Shown piece by piece: positions 1-7,286 of a stretch of DNA of 11,599 bases. The notes beneath the pieces were generated by a model that was given only the letters and a program-made list of their open reading frames with translations, was not told where the DNA came from and ran no database searches. Location: NCBI GenBank assembly GCA_038259365.1, contig JBBSOW010000098.1, forward strand, positions 1-11,599. Reading direction: 5' to 3'. A program made the position numbers and the translations under genes. The stretch is from JBBSOW01 sp038259365 (GTDB lineage: Bacteria; Actinomycetota; Actinomycetes; Propionibacteriales; Propionibacteriaceae). Numbering within the stretch: position 1 is the first letter of the stretch; the number at the start of each line of letters is the position of its first letter.

Positions 1-288
1 CTCCACCGCCTCCGGCAGGCGCCCCCCACCCCGGCCACCATCCGAGAGGCCAGGCGCAAGATCAGTCAACAACCCCCCACCCTGCCGATGACGTCGCACC
101 AGCTCGTACACCCGGCGACGCGACAAGCCCAGTTCCCGACCTGCCTCATCAGCGGCTCGAACCGAAACGGCCCCCGTTGCCGCCAAGGCGCCAATCACCT
201 GGGCCCGATGCCGCGCCGTCACCCAGGCCTCGTCCGACAGGGACAACAACCCATGCTCGGCGACAACGACGTCCTCGTCATCGGTCAT
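1..288 (-). CDS. tniA: TniA-like DDE transposase, N-terminal part (runs off the window)
   Basis: Partial gene read leftward: 96 codons from ATG (286-288) to the window edge with no stop. The product would be the DDE-type transposase that cuts and joins the ends of a Tn402/Tn5053-family element. The visible part is the N-terminal DNA-binding region: DEAW near residue 19, a helix-turn-helix around LGLSRRRVYELVRR (residues 54-67), then GGLLTDLAPG and a glycine-rich stretch ending GRLPEAVE. From memory this matches the start of Tn402 TniA nearly motif for motif (DEAW, LGLSRRQVY, GSGLVTDLVPG, GRLPEPVE). The catalytic DDE core lies outside the window. An upstream ATG (301-303) leads to an early stop, which is why 288 was chosen. 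A matching terminal repeat lies about 115 bp upstream, in the same arrangement as tniA next to IRt in Tn402. Identification is strong; whether the gene is intact cannot be judged. Confidence 0.88.
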   Translation of the reverse strand, partial: MTDDEDVVVAEHGLLSLSDEAWVTARHRAQVIGALAATGAVSVRAADEAGRELGLSRRRVYELVRRHRQGGGLLTDLAPGLSDGGRGGGRLPEAVE

Positions 289-300
289 CGGCCCCACCAG

Positions 301-353
301 CCATGAACACGACTACTGACCATAAATCAGGGTAGTGCACACCACTTCTGACA
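301..353 (-). repeat. Subterminal TniA-binding-type repeats inside the transposon end
   Basis: Two imperfect repeats in the same orientation as the terminal repeat. On the minus strand, 353-333 begins TGTCAGAAGTGGTGTGCACT and 321-301 begins GGTCAGTAGTCGTGTTCATG. Both resemble the 19-bp repeats inside Tn402-family ends (GTCAGAAGCCGACTGCACT type). The second lies just upstream of the tniA start at 288, so transposase binding there could also influence its own promoter; that is inference. Confidence 0.6.
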
Positions 354-403
354 ATCCGGGTGTCAGCAGTCCCCTTCACCCATGCGACTCACCGCACGAA
401 GCA

Positions 404-428
404 GTGCAGCCGACTTCTGAAAATGACA
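404..428 (-). repeat. Tn402/Tn5053-type 25-bp terminal inverted repeat (outer end at 428)
   Basis: Read on the minus strand from 428 inward, the sequence begins TGTCATTTTCAGAAGTCGGC and ends TGCAC at 404. This is almost identical to the 25-bp inverted repeat of Tn402/Tn5053 elements (TGTCATTTTCAGAAG-ACG-CTGCAC type, from memory). The outer TGTCA end is at 428 and the element extends leftward, where tniA starts. The flanking 5 bp (429-433, TCTCG) would be one copy of the expected target duplication; the other copy is outside the window. Confidence 0.85.
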
Positions 429-441
429 TCTCGAGATGTCA
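424..441. repeat. 18-bp perfect palindrome between the two repeat arrays
   Basis: TGACATCTCGAGATGTCA reads the same on both strands. It comprises two opposed TGTCA termini separated by TCTCGAGA and forms the symmetry centre of the head-to-head repeats. It may be an accidental product of two abutting transposon ends. Confidence 0.8.
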
Positions 442-480
442 GAAGTCGCCTTCGTTGAATGTCAGAAGCCGGCTGCACTG
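437..480 (+). repeat. Oppositely oriented Tn402-type repeats next to the transposon end
   Basis: On the plus strand, TGTCAGAAGTCG (437-448) is followed by TGTCAGAAGCCGGCTGCACT (460-479). The second closely matches the subterminal repeat of Tn402/class 1 integron ends. These face rightward, away from the element on the left, and lie only 8 bp outside its terminal TGTCA. They could mark the end of a second, possibly decayed, element extending right, or belong to a compound end of one element. The first repeat lacks the TTTTC spacer of the left end. Confidence 0.6.
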
Positions 481-580
481 GCCCCCCTGCAAGGGGATTC
501 ACGCCGGGGCATCCTCGGCGGGTGCTCGCTGGTGCCGGCATCGGCCGCGAAGTGGGCCGAGTGCTCCCCGAGCGTCTCAA

Positions 581-640
581 TTGACGATCGTCATCGCACG
601 CGTTTCCGTTGCAACAGGCATTCGTCGGAACGGGCCTGAA
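581..640 (+). repeat. Direct repeat, copy A (partner at 10244-10304)
   Basis: The first 20 bases, TTGACGATCGTCATCGCACG, are identical to 10244-10263. Over 52 ungapped positions (581-632 versus 10244-10295) I count 44 matches, and similarity continues for about 8 bases after a one-base gap (GGCCTGAA). The perfect block contains the palindrome TGACGATCGTCA. In one frame it reads LTIVIAR, like the start of a response-regulator receiver domain (MTIVIADD type), so both copies may come from regulator genes. The copies are about 9.66 kb apart and bracket the defence-like genes. Confidence 0.7.
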
Positions 641-829
641 ATAGGGAGCAGAGAGCCATTCCGGCGCACCCGGTGTCACGTAGGTGCGCGGCGATAGAGG
701 GCCCCCACGATGAGGCTCGAGACCTGTCGGTCGATGGTCGTCCATTGCGCTCCCGACTACGTGGTCGATGTATGTGCGCGGCAGCCGGACCAGAGCCGCC
801 TGACGCTGGCCCGACTAGGAGAGGCGTCT

Positions 830-852
830 CTGGCGGTCCCTCCGACCGCCAG
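830..852. terminator. Strong GC hairpin, possible terminator
   Basis: CTGGCGGTC (830-838) and GACCGCCAG (844-852) form a perfect 9-bp stem with a 5-base loop. No U-run follows on either strand, so it is only a candidate terminator of the type without a T-tract seen in high-GC bacteria. It could insulate the genes at 1031 onward from upstream transcription. Confidence 0.35.
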
Positions 853-1030
853 TCCAAGGTTGCGTCGCCCGTGCTTTACGTCTGAGTTGCAGGCCGCGTC
901 ACGCTGATCGCATGGCCGTCGTTGAGAACCGACTGTCAGTGGTGGGCGAGAGAATGGTTGTTGTGGTGAGGGACTCGGACGCGGCCGCCGCCGGCGTCGA
1001 CCCTGGCCACAGGCGAACTGGAGGCCTTGC

Positions 1031-1639
1031 GTGACGAACGCCGACTACACCCACCTGACCCTCGTGGTCGACCGCTCCGGCAGCATGAGGAGCGTCCAGC
1101 AGGAGGCGCAGGGCGGCATCAACACCCTGATTGCGGAGCAGTTCGCCCTTCCGGGGGCGCTGACGGTGACGTTGAGCCAGTTCGACAACACCTTCGACAC
1201 GGTGGCGCGGATGAGTGCGAGCCCGTTCGAGTTCGAACTCAACCCGCGCGGGATGACTGCGCTGCTGGATGCCGTGGGGATGGAGGTGGTCCGCACTGGT
1301 GAGGACCTTGCGGCCCTGCCGGAGGAGGAGCGCCCGGGTCGGGTCCTGCTGGTGGTGGTCACCGACGGGCAGGAGAACTCCTCACACGAGTACGCCCTGG
1401 AGCGGGTCAGGTCAATGCTGGCCGTGCAGCGTGAGCAGTTCGGTTGGGAGGTGCGCTTCTTGGGCGCGGACGACTCCGCGTGGCAGGGCGATGCGCTCGG
1501 TGTCGGCACCACGCGGTACGCGAACACGGCAGCTGGCAGCCTGGCGGTGTTCGCCTCGATGTCCGCGTCGATCAAGACCTACCGGGAGGCACCTCTCGGT
1601 GAGGCTCTGCAGATGCCGGATGAGATCAAATCGGACTGA
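1031..1639 (+). CDS. von Willebrand factor A (VWA) domain protein
   Basis: A 202-residue protein made of essentially one VWA domain. The metal-ion-dependent adhesion site is complete: DRSGSM (residues 14-19), the conserved threonine in GMTALLDA (T76) and TDG (residues 111-113). VWA proteins of this size are usually cytoplasmic protein-protein adaptors, often paired with ATPases; there is no signal peptide or membrane segment. The GTG start at 1031 is supported by GGAGG at 1020-1024 with a 6-base spacer. The gene is followed after 233 bp, in the same direction, by the EVE/nuclease gene. TerY-like stand-alone VWA proteins occur in stress and defence operons, which suits this setting, but the partner here is unknown. 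Fold certain; role inferred. Confidence 0.88.
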   Translation: MTNADYTHLTLVVDRSGSMRSVQQEAQGGINTLIAEQFALPGALTVTLSQFDNTFDTVARMSASPFEFELNPRGMTALLDAVGMEVVRTGEDLAALPEEERPGRVLLVVVTDGQENSSHEYALERVRSMLAVQREQFGWEVRFLGADDSAWQGDALGVGTTRYANTAAGSLAVFASMSASIKTYREAPLGEALQMPDEIKSD

Positions 1640-1872
1640 CGCGAGTGCCTGTCGCCGGTGCCCAGCGGCTCATCATCGCTGGGGACAGCCGCGACCGGCT
1701 CCCCTCCGTCGTTCAGCCCTTCGCGGCACAGCCTCCATCCCCGTCACCTGAGGGCGGACGGAGCGGCAACGCCTGTCGTTGGGCATCCCACCGAAGACCT
1801 CCCGCCCGAACCGCAGGAGACGCGAGACATTTGACTACTACATTGGCGAAACAACTCCGGAAGGGCGTAACC
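1640..1872 (+). other. Intergenic gap between VWA and EVE/nuclease genes
   Basis: The nuclease reading frame stays open through this gap back to a GTG at 1645, but the sequence it would encode is proline- and arginine-rich with no domain character. I read it as a leader region that may carry a separate promoter. TTGACT at 1831 resembles a -35 box, but no convincing -10 follows at standard spacing. Confidence 0.4.
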
Positions 1873-3459
1873 ATGGGCGAGGACATCGAGGCTGGCGCGG
1901 AGCCGACCGTCTGGCGGCTACGGGGATCTTCAGCTCGCGACACTCGTGACTGCCTGGCCACCGACTGGGGCGGCGTGCTTCTGGCTCACACCGTCACCGG
2001 TGACCTGGGCTCTGCGCTGACGCGTGCGATCGCTGAAGGACGTCATCTGCCGGAGGTCCTCCTGGCGCATCCTGAGCTCGTCGTCGACCCGGTAACGGTT
2101 GACCTGCGCCACGAACCCCCCTCACCTGTGCCGGCGAAGATGACCGACGGTACGACCCGTCGGTGCGTCCTTTCACTGGACCCCTTCTCGACGGGCGTGT
2201 GGCAGGTCGAGACGGTCAGCGGCTCCATACACATTCTCGACCTCGCCGGCGGCTACCGCAGGATCGGCGACTCTCCAATCGCGGACATGGACGATGGCTG
2301 GTATGGCATAGAGAGCCTCCACACGTGGCCGACCGTGAGCTCCACCTTCACCATCCAGCTCTTCCCAAACGACCTCCCCGAGGATGATGAAGGCGTGGAC
2401 GAAGCAGCGCTCCAAGCGCTGTTCGACGCGGCACCGTTCCTGACGACCGCCTGGGTGACCCGAATCGTCCAGATCACCGAGGACGAGGCCAACGCCGATG
2501 GGATCCAGCACCTCGCACCCGTCAGCGACTTCGAGGTGCTGTGCGCCACGCCACCGCGAAACGCGTGGCTGCTGATGGCCAACGATGACTCGCCAATCGA
2601 CACCGCAACCCTGAATGAGGACGGGGGTGGATTGTGGACCTCCCCCAAGCAGGTGCAACGCGGTGACCTAGCGCTCTTCTACTACGTCTCCCCGCACAAA
2701 GCGGTCCTGTACGCCGCACGAGTAGCGAGCCAGCCCGTCTACGCCAACCCCGACGTGGACTCCGAGGCCCTGCAAAAGTGGCCCAACCAGTGGTGGTCGT
2801 GGGTCGATGCGTTCGTCGAACTCGACCCAGTGCCGCTCTCCGCCTTGACGGAGTACTTCGGCGGTCAACTGGTCCTGCGGGGCAAGGGTGGGCATTACGT
2901 ACCCCCGTGGGTCGTCACACAGCTCATGCTCAACCAACAGTCCGACCCAGCCAAGGATCTGGTGGTCCAAGTACCCACGGCCGACCCGGACCTGCCCGAC
3001 ACTAAGGACGCGCTCACCCTCGAGCAGTGGACGGAACTCGCCTCAGGGTTTCAGTTCGAACTCGACGTCGAGCACTACGTTGTCGAGCCGCTGCTGGAGT
3101 GGCTGGTCGGCAGCGTCGAGGATCACTCGTGGACTGCTAAGGCCCCACTGGGGCGCCTCGTCCCCGACTACAGCCTGTACGCAGGCTCGACCCGCACCGC
3201 CGTCGTCGAGGTCAAAATCGGCATCCGCGGGGGGCAGCAGGGCAACGACTGGGCCGGGCCGGACCTGGACCAGGTCCGCAAGTACTGCGCCCTGGCCGGC
3301 GTTCCGGGGCTCCTTGTGGACTCCAACCGAATCCTTGCATTCGAGGCTGAAACAGCCGCACCGGTGGCGCTCTACGAGCGCTCCCGGCTGACGCAGGCCG
3401 ATCTGGCCCAGATCAGACGACACGTCTTCCCGGCGGCAGGGGCACGACCGAGAGGGTGA
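1873..3459 (+). CDS. EVE-like (PUA-fold) domain fused to a PD-(D/E)xK nuclease
   Basis: A 528-residue protein that I read as a nucleic-acid-directed nuclease. Residues 1-220 are not recognised. Residues about 229-344 look like an EVE/PUA-fold domain: NAWLLMAND, then WTSPKQVQRGDLALFYY, KAVLYAARVASQPVYANP and a WWSWVDAFV strand; this fold reads modified bases. Residues about 394-491 are a PD-(D/E)xK core: E405 in the first helix, PDY with D432, VEVK with E446 and K448, then DLDQVRKY (Q467). The same layout is seen in HsdR-type N-terminal nucleases. ATG at 1873 was chosen over upstream GTG (1645) or TTG (1831) because GGAAGG precedes it by about 8 bases and the extension lacks domain character. 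The family suggests cutting of DNA with particular base modifications. The nuclease call is firm, the EVE call fairly firm, the target unknown. Confidence 0.78.
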   Translation: MGEDIEAGAEPTVWRLRGSSARDTRDCLATDWGGVLLAHTVTGDLGSALTRAIAEGRHLPEVLLAHPELVVDPVTVDLRHEPPSPVPAKMTDGTTRRCVLSLDPFSTGVWQVETVSGSIHILDLAGGYRRIGDSPIADMDDGWYGIESLHTWPTVSSTFTIQLFPNDLPEDDEGVDEAALQALFDAAPFLTTAWVTRIVQITEDEANADGIQHLAPVSDFEVLCATPPRNAWLLMANDDSPIDTATLNEDGGGLWTSPKQVQRGDLALFYYVSPHKAVLYAARVASQPVYANPDVDSEALQKWPNQWWSWVDAFVELDPVPLSALTEYFGGQLVLRGKGGHYVPPWVVTQLMLNQQSDPAKDLVVQVPTADPDLPDTKDALTLEQWTELASGFQFELDVEHYVVEPLLEWLVGSVEDHSWTAKAPLGRLVPDYSLYAGSTRTAVVEVKIGIRGGQQGNDWAGPDLDQVRKYCALAGVPGLLVDSNRILAFEAETAAPVALYERSRLTQADLAQIRRHVFPAAGARPRG

Positions 3460-3754
3460 TCCTCCATCCGCCGACTTCGTCCGGCGTGAGGACCAGCAAA
3501 CACCAAACCTCGAATGTGCCAAGAGAGCCCCCGGAGACCGAGGTGCCGAAGACGGGGGCACAGTCGCGCAGCGGCTAATTCGAGGTTGCGGAGTGATGGT
3601 CAATTCGTTGGGTCAAGCAGCCTGAGTCGTGCGCCCGCACGGAGTCGATCCGACCGGCAGACCAACGGTCAAGTCAATTGGGCGATCGTCTGCGGGCGCA
3701 ATGGGGGTCGGAGTCTCAACAGTTGCGACGAAAGATGTTCTGGGGCTGCTGACC
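3460..3754. other. Convergent intergenic region with nested inverted repeats
   Basis: No gene is supported here. TGCGCCCGCA (3630-3639) and TGCGGGCGCA (3691-3700) are a perfect 10-bp inverted repeat 51 bases apart. Between them GACCG (3652-3656) and CGGTC (3666-3670) form a smaller nested hairpin. This could be transcript-end structure for the converging genes or a small structured RNA; nothing distinguishes the two. Confidence 0.4.
3469..3486 (+). terminator. Candidate terminator after EVE/nuclease gene
   Basis: CGCCGAC (3469-3475), loop TTC, then GTCCGGCG (3479-3486) pair over seven base pairs with one bulged C. It starts 10 bases after the stop codon at 3459. No T-run follows. Confidence 0.35.
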
Positions 3755-3761
3755 TCAGAAC
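3737..3761 (-). terminator. Terminator hairpin overlapping the stop of the DUF3883 helicase gene
   Basis: GTTCTGGGG (3737-3745) and CCTCAGAAC (3753-3761) form a 9-bp stem with one G-U-type pair and a 7-base loop. It spans the TGA stop (3755-3757) of the leftward gene. On the minus strand the hairpin is followed by ATCTTT, a short T-rich tail, as expected of an intrinsic terminator. Confidence 0.45.
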
Positions 3762-6700
3762 GGGTCTGCCCCCTTCGTCCACGTCTTCACCCAGTCCCCA
3801 CGGATACCTGTGGCTTCGAAGTCGCCGAGGTCAGTACCGGCGAACGGGTCGGCCAGGTACCGCACCTCGTCATGGTCTGGTCCGCGGGGGTCGACCTTGA
3901 CCATGGCAAGGCGGTAGCGCGGCGTGGCGTTCTTGCTGGTCATGACCTCGTTGTGTGTGACGAAGAAGTCCTCAGCTCCGTCGATTCGAGCCTTCACCTC
4001 GATTCTGTAAGTGTCGCCGTTGCCATCGGTGGACAGGATGTCGAAGCCCTTGTTGTTGACCGCTTGCTCTACGGGCGCCCTCCCCAACTGGTATTCGCGC
4101 ATCATCACCAAGTCGACCCCGCGTCGCTCGACCTCCTTCGTCTCCCTCGCATGCATCGGGACTTTGGCAGAAACTTGGTTCCCTAGCAAAGCAATTGGTA
4201 GTACTAGCGCCGCACCGAGGAACTGAGGTGGCTTGGCTGACATGAGCGCTTGCTGCTCGAGCAACTCGACGCGCCTACGCAGACGGACGTCGAGATCGAC
4301 CGCCTTGCGGTTCAGGCTCTCGGCCGACTCTTTAGGTTTGTCGCCCTTCTTCTCCTTCTCTGATGCTAGAGCTGCCTCGAGCAGCAGCCGGTCGGATTCG
4401 GAGCTCAGCCGTTTAGTGACCAGGCCTCGCGCTTTGGTCAGTTCCGCCAACCGTTTCGGTTGAACCTCTCCGAGGTACTCTGGAAGTTGGTTAGCGATGA
4501 TCCAGCTAACGGCTCGGTCTTCGGCATCAGTGAGCCAGACGAGTCGACGCGCAGCGTCGGTTGATGCGCCTTCGGGTGCTCCGACGCAGTCCAGGTAAGG
4601 AGCGGGGCCGGCGGGACTCACGGTGCCGAAGCGATCGACATAGGCGTAGCCGAAGCGCTTGGCCACTGTTGCACTCGTTGCATCAGCGATCTCCTCGACA
4701 ACGCCAACTAGGAGTTGGGGCTCCTCAAGAGTTGAAGACACGAGCACGGTGCCACGATGTAATGCGCTGGCGAATCGTCGGATCGCCTCGTCCATGACGG
4801 CGTCGTGAAGGGGATGACCCGGCGCGAGTAGGTCCGCACGGGCTAGGTCGTCAGGTTGGACGTCGGCGAGGTCGAAAGTGACGCGGTCGTAGCGCGTAGC
4901 GATTGGCCCCTTGCCTGCTGCGCGGATGTGTTGCGGGACGTTGGATATCTCGTACCTTCCCCGTTCGCGTTTCGCGATCCGCCCCCCAAGACGGCTGAAG
5001 GCTGTCTTGAATGCGAGTTCGATGTAGTACGGCTGAAGGCGTCGAGCTCTGGCCTCATCCATCTCAGCCCGGAGTGCCAGCAGGTCGGACTCGGCGAGGT
5101 GCTCCGACGCTAGGGCACGCTCTTCAAGAATCTCTTTGAGTCCATCGCCCACGCTGGTGTCGATGACCTCGTGCATCTTGGCGCGGACCTCAGGCAAGTT
5201 CCCGTATTGGATGGCGTCCTTGAGCAGGCTGCGCAGCGGTACCTCGGTGAACGCCTCGCCGAGGACATCAAAGACCTTGCCGCCGTAAGCCTTGCGTTGC
5301 TCTTCGATCTTCTCGAGCAGTCGGGTAAAGACCTCACCCTCTCGCGTGTTGGATGCGACCAGGTTCCAGAGGCGGCACACCTCCTCTTGGCCGATGCGGT
5401 GGATGCGGCCGAACCGCTGCTCGATTCGGTTGGGGTTCCACGGCAAGTCGTAGTTGACCATCAAATGCGCAGCTTGGAGGTTCAAACCCTCCCCGGCGGC
5501 GTCGGTAGCAAGGAGGATTTGGCACTCGGGGCTCTTGGTGAACTCCTCAGTGATTTGGCGTCGCTCGCCGCGCCGGACGCCGCCGTGGATCGCCTTGACC
5601 GCGGCGGGTTTGCCCAGGAGGCAACTGACTCTTGCACGGAGGTACTCGAGAGTGTCGCGGTGTTCGGTGAAGATGATGAACTTGCGGGGGTGGCCGTCTT
5701 TGTCAGCTGTGAGCGCGTTGTCTTGCAGGATGGTTGAGAGCTCGGTCCACTTCCGGTCGGTCCCGGCGTCGCGGACCTTCTTGGCTGTTTGGACGAGGTC
5801 GGCGAGCTCCATCAACTCAGCGTTCAGCTCTTCGACCGTCTGTGCCGCGGTCGCGGCGTCAAGGAGCTCCTCCTCCATTTCCTCAACTTCGTCGGCGCTG
5901 AACTCGTCGTCGTCGAAGGCGGCTAGGTCAATTTTGCTTTCGGTTTCGCGGTAGGTGCCGTTGAGCACCTCCTGCCTCTTGCGCTCGAGTCGCTCGGTGC
6001 GCCGCACGAGGCTTCGGTAGATGGCCTCCGGGCTGGAGGCCAAACGACGCTGGAGCACCGTCAGGGCGAAGCCGACCGTGTTCTTCCGCTTCCCGCCGAT
6101 CTTGTCGGCACGGTTCATTCCTTCGCGGACGTAGTGAGTGACGTCTTCATAGAGGTCGTACTCGAGGGCGGTCAGCTCGTAGGGCACCGTCTCCGCGATG
6201 CGCTCAGGGAAGAGTCGTTTGCCTTCGAACGTGAGCAGGTCTTCTTTCACCATCCGGCGCATAATCCCGGTCGTGTCGGCGGTCTTCGTGCGCTTGCCTT
6301 CGAAGCGGTCACGGTCAAGCAACGTGAGGAAGAGTTGGAAGTCCTCCTCCTTACCCGAGTGAGGGGTTGCGGTCATCAGAAGCAGGTGTCGGGTGATCTC
6401 ACCGAGCAGCTCGCCGAGCTGGAACCGCTTCGTCTTCTCCAACTTCCCGTTGAAGTAGTGGGCCCCCATTCGGTGGGCCTCGTCCACGATGATCAGGTCC
6501 CATTCGGTCTCTCGCAGTTGGGCTTGCAGCACGTCGTTTCGCGAGAGCTGATCCATGCGAGCGATCAGGAGCGGGTTGGATTCGAAGACGTTGAGGTTGA
6601 CGTTGGAGTCGATGAGCTGGTTGCTCAGGAGATCGAACCGGAGCCCGAACTTGAAGAACAGTTCGTCTTGCCACTGCTCCACGAGCCCACCGGGGGCGAT

Positions 6701-7195
6701 GATGAGGCACTGCCGGACGTCGTCGCGCAGCAGGAGCTCTTTGATGTAGAGCCCAGCCATGATGGTCTTGCCCGCTCCCGGGTCATCGGCGAGCAGGAAG
6801 CGGAGCGGAGTCCGCGGAAGCAATTCCCCATATACGGCTCGAATCTGGTGAGGCAAGGGCTGCACATCACTGGTGGCGACGGCGAGCATCGGATCGAACA
6901 GGCCGGCTAGGTTGATCCGCTGCGCCTCGGCGACGAGCTTGAATTCGCCCGCGTCGGCGTCGAACGCGCGGCTTCCGCTCTGGGCAACGGACAGGTCGTC
7001 CTCGTTCTTGCGGAAGACGACCTGTTGCCCCAAGCCACCAGTGGCCATCTTGTACGTGAGCTCAACGGCATCGGAACCATGCCACTGCGCGGCGATGACC
7101 GTGATTACCTCGCCCGGGATCAGCCCGTTGAGGCGCAACCCAGCCTTCACTTGCTCCAGCAGCACGCTGACCTCCCTGATCGACAGCCGCCCCAC
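3755..7195 (-). CDS. HepA-like SNF2 helicase with C-terminal DUF3883-type domain
   Basis: A large DNA-dependent ATPase/translocase of superfamily 2. Numbered from the longest frame (TTG at 7213): DDPGAGKT (143-150, Walker A), VDEAH (243-247), TATP (281-284), ATDAAGEGLNLQ (569-580, motif V) and QRFGRIHRIGQ (599-609, motif VI). All motifs are intact. An acidic insert (about 433-450) and a long helical region lie between the two RecA lobes. The C-terminus (about 1035-1110: NKGFDIL, YRIEVKAR, TSKNATPRYRLAMV) is a DUF3883-type, nuclease-like domain. The architecture resembles DrmD of class 1 DISARM and related orphan helicases, but no other DISARM gene is present. I prefer GTG at 7195 (GGAGG five bases upstream), giving 1,146 residues; GTG at 7165 has an equally good GGGAGG. 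The gene diverges from the second helicase. Confidence 0.87.
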   Translation of the reverse strand: MGRLSIREVSVLLEQVKAGLRLNGLIPGEVITVIAAQWHGSDAVELTYKMATGGLGQQVVFRKNEDDLSVAQSGSRAFDADAGEFKLVAEAQRINLAGLFDPMLAVATSDVQPLPHQIRAVYGELLPRTPLRFLLADDPGAGKTIMAGLYIKELLLRDDVRQCLIIAPGGLVEQWQDELFFKFGLRFDLLSNQLIDSNVNLNVFESNPLLIARMDQLSRNDVLQAQLRETEWDLIIVDEAHRMGAHYFNGKLEKTKRFQLGELLGEITRHLLLMTATPHSGKEEDFQLFLTLLDRDRFEGKRTKTADTTGIMRRMVKEDLLTFEGKRLFPERIAETVPYELTALEYDLYEDVTHYVREGMNRADKIGGKRKNTVGFALTVLQRRLASSPEAIYRSLVRRTERLERKRQEVLNGTYRETESKIDLAAFDDDEFSADEVEEMEEELLDAATAAQTVEELNAELMELADLVQTAKKVRDAGTDRKWTELSTILQDNALTADKDGHPRKFIIFTEHRDTLEYLRARVSCLLGKPAAVKAIHGGVRRGERRQITEEFTKSPECQILLATDAAGEGLNLQAAHLMVNYDLPWNPNRIEQRFGRIHRIGQEEVCRLWNLVASNTREGEVFTRLLEKIEEQRKAYGGKVFDVLGEAFTEVPLRSLLKDAIQYGNLPEVRAKMHEVIDTSVGDGLKEILEERALASEHLAESDLLALRAEMDEARARRLQPYYIELAFKTAFSRLGGRIAKRERGRYEISNVPQHIRAAGKGPIATRYDRVTFDLADVQPDDLARADLLAPGHPLHDAVMDEAIRRFASALHRGTVLVSSTLEEPQLLVGVVEEIADATSATVAKRFGYAYVDRFGTVSPAGPAPYLDCVGAPEGASTDAARRLVWLTDAEDRAVSWIIANQLPEYLGEVQPKRLAELTKARGLVTKRLSSESDRLLLEAALASEKEKKGDKPKESAESLNRKAVDLDVRLRRRVELLEQQALMSAKPPQFLGAALVLPIALLGNQVSAKVPMHARETKEVERRGVDLVMMREYQLGRAPVEQAVNNKGFDILSTDGNGDTYRIEVKARIDGAEDFFVTHNEVMTSKNATPRYRLAMVKVDPRGPDHDEVRYLADPFAGTDLGDFEATGIRGDWVKTWTKGADPF

Positions 7196-7286
7196 CGTAG
7201 CCTCCAGTGCCAAGATGCTCAGCCTCGGTATGCGCGTCAGGTGACCCCACTAATCTTCTCAGCAAGTCAACGGACCGACGGGTGCT
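7196..7286. promoter_or_regulatory. Short divergent promoter region between the two helicase genes
   Basis: Only about 90 bp separate the two divergent start codons, so both promoters must fit here or overlap coding sequence. TAATCT (7251-7256) is a good -10-like hexamer for the rightward gene, 31 bases before its ATG, but without a clear -35. TTGACT on the minus strand (7270-7265) resembles a -35 for the leftward gene, but no matching -10 is seen. The layout implies co-regulation; the elements themselves are weak. Confidence 0.4.

Larger units (their letters stand above)
481..1030. other. Gene-poor interval between transposon end and VWA gene
   Basis: No open frame here resembles a known family, and the short open frames overlap one another on both strands as expected of GC-rich non-coding DNA. 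The interval holds one copy of a long direct repeat (from 581), a strong hairpin (830-852) and the ribosome binding site of the next gene. It looks like junction or decayed DNA. Confidence 0.55.

Noticed and set aside
335..745. Overlapping open frames on both strands around the transposon end (335-697 plus, 389-745 minus)
   Set aside because: They run through the terminal repeats and the direct repeat; the shared peptide pattern with 10073-10393 minus comes from the DNA repeat, not from a protein family.
1045..1575. 176-codon leftward open frame opposite the VWA gene
   Set aside because: It is antisense to an intact MIDAS-bearing VWA domain that has a good ribosome binding site; the opposing frame is Ser/Arg/Thr-rich noise.
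1645..1872. N-terminal extension of the EVE/nuclease gene to GTG 1645
   Set aside because: The extra 76 residues are Pro/Arg-rich without domain character, and ATG 1873 has a well-placed GGAAGG; the open frame is expected by chance in GC-rich DNA.
6134..6910. 258-codon rightward open frame opposite the DUF3883 helicase gene
   Set aside because: It lies wholly antisense to helicase motifs I to III and reads as low-complexity Val/Glu/Leu-rich sequence without domain character; it is a by-product of GC-rich coding DNA.
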